From positions 1-64,000 of the forward strand of contig JAOPUX010000097.1 of the NCBI GenBank assembly GCA_025963285.1: a stretch of DNA of 64,000 bases, written 5' to 3'. The notes beneath the pieces were generated by a model. That model did not search any database. It was not told where the DNA came from and worked only from the letters and a program-made list of their open reading frames with translations. Shown here one piece after another: positions 61,031 to 64,000 of the stretch (position 1 is the first letter of the stretch; every line of letters starts with the position of its first letter). The position numbers and the translations under genes are program-made. Source of the DNA: Jatrophihabitans sp. (GTDB lineage: Bacteria; Actinomycetota; Actinomycetes; Mycobacteriales; Jatrophihabitantaceae).

Positions 61031-61110
61031 AGCTTCTCTACCCCCTTGACGCACAGCGCCAGGAAGACGAAGACGCCGATGGTCAGCAAGACAAACCACA
61101 CGTCATGCAC
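61027..61110 (-). CDS. 27-aa membrane peptide upstream of kdpF
   Basis: GTG at 61110 opens a 27-codon frame: [20 protein letters not shown], then VKGVEKL. It has one hydrophobic helix and a basic end. GGAG lies seven bases upstream with good spacing, and its TGA overlaps the kdpF start (GTGA), exactly like the other subunits of the operon. Similar short peptides ending in a (V/R)xxxERL-like motif precede kdpF in other bacteria, as far as I recall, and are usually left unannotated. Possibly a further accessory subunit. Confidence 0.7.
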   Translation of the reverse strand: MHDVWFVLLTIGVFVFLALCVKGVEKL

Positions 61111-61294
61111 TGGTGACTCCAAACCGATCATGAGATTGGGCAACGAGGATGTTCGGCATCCCGCACCGCTCCGCCGAGTTCTTCGGCCGGACGCTGGTCA
61201 GTGAACGCCGCCGGATCGGGCTGTGTCGTGCTGCGCCGGCCATCTTCACGGAGTAGTCACGCACTCCTCACGGGCCGAACTCGCCGAGCAGGCC

Positions 61295-61300
61295 TACGCT
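61295..61300 (+). promoter_or_regulatory. Probable -10 element for a leaderless small-gene transcript
   Basis: TACGCT ends six bases before the ATG at 61307. This is the same hexamer and spacing as before the LysE-type gene. Confidence 0.4.
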
Positions 61301-61306
61301 CGACTC

Positions 61307-61462
61307 ATGGGAAATATCGGACCTGAACGTCGCCGTATCGAGGTGTTGCCAGCTGCCCCGCCTGCCACCGAACCGGCAGCGCCTGCTCCGGCGCAGCCGG
61401 CTTCGGACCCGGAGCGAGATGTGCCGGCCCGCCCCGCGTCAACACCCGCACCGGCCCACTGA
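61307..61462 (+). CDS. Small Pro/Ala-rich protein
   Basis: 51 aa: MGNIGPERRRIEVLPAAPP, then a Pro/Ala tail without predicted fold. The start fits a probable leaderless promoter. It is placed eight bases before the next gene, and similar short proteins beginning with an ERRRIE-type motif are familiar to me from actinobacteria. Function unknown; it could be a disordered partner of the following protein. Confidence 0.5.
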   Translation: MGNIGPERRRIEVLPAAPPATEPAAPAPAQPASDPERDVPARPASTPAPAH

Positions 61463-61470
61463 CTTCTGCC

Positions 61471-62376
61471 ATGGAGCCGTACACGGGATTCGAGCCGCAG
61501 GTCGGCGAGATCCGCGCCGTACGCACCTTCCGCATCGGTCCAGACGGGCTGCTGTATCCGCTGTTCAGCGACGTGCCCTGGCTGCCCGGCACGAACACCG
61601 CCCGGTGCAACGCCGTATCCCTGGGGTCGCAGTTCCCCTCAGGCCTGCTCGGCTCCTTGGACCCGGCGGCCGACACCGCTCACCGCCCGCATGAGACACC
61701 CGAGCCGGACTGCACCTGCGGCTACTACGCGTACGCCTCGGAGCGGGCCGCACAGGAGTACCCGAACGCACGTCACGTGCTTGCGGTCGTCGCCTGCTGG
61801 GGGCGGGTCATCGCCGGCACCCGGGGGATACGGACCGAGCACGGCCGCGTCGAGGCGCTGTGGATGTCGGCCACCGTTCCCGCAGACCTCGCGGGCTCGG
61901 TGGCTCAGCGCTACGGCGCGGTGGCGGTGTACGCCGACAAGGAGCTGATGCTCAGGGAGCACCCGCCGACGGCGCTGGACTGCTACGAGGTCGAAGGCCC
62001 GGAGCTGCGGGGCCGCCGCGCCCTGGTCCGCGTCACCGTCGTGGCCGCCCTGGTGCTGGGACTGATCCCGCACGCCTGGCTGTCAGGCAATCGTGACCTC
62101 CTGCTCGTCTGGCTGGTCGAGGTGGTGGTGTTCGTTGCGGTCGCGTTCTCCGCACGCGGACGGAGCGGGATCGCAGCCAGACGCCGAAGTGTCCAGTCCA
62201 TCGCGCTCGTGCTGTGGCTGCTGGCTCCGTTCGGCGGCGTGGCGGGCACGCTGCTGCTCCGGATCCCGGTGATCCAACTGACGAGCCTGATCCTCGCCCA
62301 GCGTCGAGCGCTGTCGCGGGAGGCGAATCGCTTTCCGGCAAGAATCGCCTCGCTCGGCTGGGAGGGCGGACGATGA
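61471..62376 (+). CDS. Conserved actinobacterial membrane protein with Cys-x-Cys N-terminal domain
   Basis: A 301-aa protein. Residues 1 to about 175 form a soluble domain (VGEIRAVRTFRIGPDGLLYPLF, PDCTCGYYAYASERAAQEYP, VLAVVACWGRVIAGTRGIR) whose pattern I know from many actinobacterial proteins of unknown function. Residues about 183-205, 208-225 and 240-262 are predicted membrane helices. Conserved cysteines (CTCG, ACWG) hint at metal or redox binding. It probably lies on the inner membrane face, tail anchored. It follows the 51-aa gene closely. Confidence 0.75.
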   Translation: MEPYTGFEPQVGEIRAVRTFRIGPDGLLYPLFSDVPWLPGTNTARCNAVSLGSQFPSGLLGSLDPAADTAHRPHETPEPDCTCGYYAYASERAAQEYPNARHVLAVVACWGRVIAGTRGIRTEHGRVEALWMSATVPADLAGSVAQRYGAVAVYADKELMLREHPPTALDCYEVEGPELRGRRALVRVTVVAALVLGLIPHAWLSGNRDLLLVWLVEVVVFVAVAFSARGRSGIAARRRSVQSIALVLWLLAPFGGVAGTLLLRIPVIQLTSLILAQRRALSREANRFPARIASLGWEGGR

Positions 62377-62567
62377 ACGTCGCCGCCGGCAGGCAGGCAG
62401 GGTGGGCGCCGCAGCTCGCGAGCCGTCCTCGCGGCTGGCCCTGCACCCGCGAGGACTCCGTCAGCGTGCCGTGAGGATTGCGTAGCAATCGCCCCGCCGC
62501 CCGGCCGCGCCGTGTTCGCTCTCCTGGGGCGACCAACTCGCCCCGCAGTGGTCGCAGGGGAGCAGCC

Positions 62568-62822
62568 GTGAACGCATTCATCGCACTCCTCGTCATCGGT
62601 GTCGGCTGGATCGCCATCGCGAGGGCGCTGGCCGTGTCGACCCGCCTCGCCGACCCAGCAGACGCGCCGGCCCCAGGCGAGTTCCCAGGCGAGTTCCCAG
62701 ACGGGCTCGCAGGCGGGCTCCGGCACGAGCCCGGCAGGATCGCGACCTGGCGCGAGGTGCCCGCCAACCGGCCCGTCGGGGTGTTCCCGCGCTCGACGAC
62801 GGTCCCGGACCGCGACGCCTGA
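62568..62822 (+). CDS. Small single-helix membrane protein
   Basis: 84 aa from GTG at 62568, which has GGGGAG six bases upstream. One N-terminal membrane helix (FIALLVIGVGWIAIARALAV), then an acidic, Gly/Pro-rich part with the short repeat GEFPGEFPDG, and a conserved-looking end (ATWREVPANRPVGVFPRST). Function unknown. The frame is open upstream, but those residues are Arg/Pro rich and unlikely to be translated. Confidence 0.55.
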   Translation: MNAFIALLVIGVGWIAIARALAVSTRLADPADAPAPGEFPGEFPDGLAGGLRHEPGRIATWREVPANRPVGVFPRSTTVPDRDA

Positions 62823-63094
62823 GCCTCAGCGCCGCGGAGTCCGAGCTGGTTCACCGGGTGGGCTGGACGCCGCCCTTCCGACCCGTGCCCGCGATCCGTC
62901 GGTCAACCGGGTTAGTGCCCGCACCGCGCCGGGTATCGCAGAGCTGAGCACAGCAACGCAGCTGCCGACTTGGTGCGAGCGCAGCCGCCTCGACCGAATG
63001 CGCGGGGCGAACTCGTCGCCAGCGCCGAAGAAAAGGACTCCTGCGGTGATCCTTCCTGATCCTGCCCACACCCCCGTGGCGAACGGCGGCACCG

Positions 63095-64000
63095 TTGTCC
63101 TCATCCCCTGAGCCACCGCGAGCGGAGTTCCGAACCGTCGGCGTGGAGGAGGAGTTCCTGCTCGTTCGTGCCGATGGCGAGCTGGCCGACGAGGGTGACG
63201 CCGTCGTCCGGGACGCCGCCGCAGCCGACGAGTCCGGCCAGTTCGAGCATGAGCTGAAACGGGCGCAGGTGGAGATCGGGTCGGCGCCGGCGTCCGACCT
63301 GCGCAGCCTCACCGCGGATCTGACCCGGCTGCGACGGGAACTGGCCGTGGCGGCAGCCGACGACGGCGCCCGGCTGGTCGCCAGCGGGACCCATCCGACC
63401 GCGCGCCACCCGCGCACGACGGCCGACGAGCGGTACCGGCGGATGACCGAGACGTTCGGCATGGTGGCGCGCCAGCAGCTGACCTGCGGCATGCACGTGC
63501 ACGTCTCCGTCGAGTCGCCGGAGGAGGGTGTCGCGGTGATCGACCGGGTCCAGCCGTGGCTGCCGCTGCTCACGGCCCTGAGTTCGAACTCCCCGCTTCG
63601 CCACGGCGAGGACACCGGCTACGCCAGCTACCGGAGCGTGCTGTGGGGTCAGTGGCCGACCGCCGGGCCGACCCCCCTCTTCGGTGACGTGGCGGCCTAC
63701 CGTCGGCTGCAGCAGGGCCTGATCGCCTCGGGCGCGGCGATGGACGACGGCATGCTCTACTTCGACGCCAGGCTCTCGGCGCACTACCCCACGGTCGAGA
63801 TCCGCGTCGCGGACGTCTGCCCGGCTGCCCGCATCGCGACGGCGATCGCCGGCCTCGCGCGGGCCCTCGTCGAGACGGCGGCGCGCGAGTGGAGGAGCGG
63901 CGAGGCCCCGTCTGGCGAGCGTGTGGAGCTGCTCCGGGCGCGGGCGTGGCGGGCGGCGCGCTGGGGCATGGCAGGTGAGTTGATCGCCGGGCCGTCGGCG
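63095..64000 (+). CDS. YbdK/GCS2-family carboxylate-amine ligase (3' end outside window)
   Basis: At least 300 codons run to the window end. TVGVEEEFLLVRADG, the CGMHVHVSV motif, WLPLLTALSSNSPLRHGEDTGYASYR and ARLSAHYPTVEIRVADVC are the family signature of ATP-dependent glutamate-cysteine ligase-like enzymes (YbdK, some GshA/EgtA types). It probably joins an amino acid to glutamate; the exact product is unknown. The start is uncertain: TTG at 63095 or another rare start, since the motif TVGVEEE normally lies within the first ten residues. GTG at 63143 would cut it. No mobile sequence is nearby. Confidence 0.85.
   Translation, partial: MSSSPEPPRAEFRTVGVEEEFLLVRADGELADEGDAVVRDAAAADESGQFEHELKRAQVEIGSAPASDLRSLTADLTRLRRELAVAAADDGARLVASGTHPTARHPRTTADERYRRMTETFGMVARQQLTCGMHVHVSVESPEEGVAVIDRVQPWLPLLTALSSNSPLRHGEDTGYASYRSVLWGQWPTAGPTPLFGDVAAYRRLQQGLIASGAAMDDGMLYFDARLSAHYPTVEIRVADVCPAARIATAIAGLARALVETAAREWRSGEAPSGERVELLRARAWRAARWGMAGELIAGPSA

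Noticed and set aside
61111-61306. Possible c-di-AMP riboswitch (ydaO type) upstream of the kdp operon
   Set aside because: Only about 196 bases are shared with a divergent gene, and I could not find the conserved ydaO core. No KdpE box was recognisable either.
62373-62474. A 33-codon frame starting at ATG 62373, overlapping the 301-aa gene stop
   Set aside because: No ribosome-binding site of its own, Arg/Pro/Trp-rich product and no hydrophobic or conserved feature; too little to call a gene.
62823-63094. Short open frames before the carboxylate-amine ligase
   Set aside because: All are Arg/Ser/Pro rich, without start signals, and shorter than their overlaps with neighbours. I see nothing supported here.

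Overview
The window is high-GC DNA from an actinomycete-type bacterium. FasR-fabD-fabH-acpP-fabF is laid out as in Streptomyces, with an accD6-like carboxyltransferase behind it. AceE, a DUF3052 gene and ahpE lie beside each other as in Mycobacterium. Other actinobacterial hallmarks are a KstR-like operator, a DUF3145 protein, several probable leaderless starts, and strong G/C at third codon positions. I cannot place it below class level. No insertion sequence, prophage or CRISPR array is visible.

Bases 1-25400 are mainly metabolic. The end of sbcC is followed by a PAPS module (cysD, a cysN-cysC fusion, cysQ) on the minus strand. Divergent from it is a tightly overlapping four-gene operon (SDR, DUF1214-type protein, SDR, sulfotransferase) behind a site matching the steroid-degradation repressor KstR. 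The operon resembles Rv3529c-Rv3531c of M. tuberculosis, so PAPS supply, PAP removal and a predicted PAPS-using enzyme sit together. Next come a sirtuin, a LysE-type exporter, DUF3145, an MFS transporter, and the fatty-acid operon fasR-fabD-fabH-acpP-fabF-accD. FabD carries an unusual biotinyl-like tail that lacks the biotin lysine. Then come a PHP phosphoesterase, a pirin, an aldo/keto reductase, aceE, DUF3052, ahpE and tRNA-Val(TAC). A near-identical 15-16 base motif precedes both fabD and aceE.

Bases 25400-33400 hold a secreted nuclease/phosphatase-like protein, a PadR-controlled ABC transporter with a well-formed operator/promoter, a YceI protein and an unknown gene.

Bases 33400-52800 are the most unusual part. 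A small secreted protein, a DUF916-like membrane anchor, a 3,892-residue secreted protein (lectin-like head, Fn3 and Ig-like domains, 21 DUF11-type repeats each with a cysteine pair) and a small DUF11 membrane protein form a likely operon. The last 125 residues of the giant protein and the small secreted protein are the same domain. The arrangement resembles the Csc/WxL surface clusters of Firmicutes, but the shared domain has no tryptophan. Two paralogous PAS/LuxR-type regulators flank the set, and a Tat-exported beta-helix protein follows. I read this as a candidate undescribed actinobacterial cell-surface system.

Bases 52800-61110 are a complete kdpFABC-kdpDE potassium-uptake locus, with an extra 27-codon membrane peptide in front of kdpF and a hairpin between kdpC and kdpD. 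The last 2.9 kb carry small actinobacterial proteins of unknown role and the start of a YbdK/GCS2-type carboxylate-amine ligase that runs off the window.
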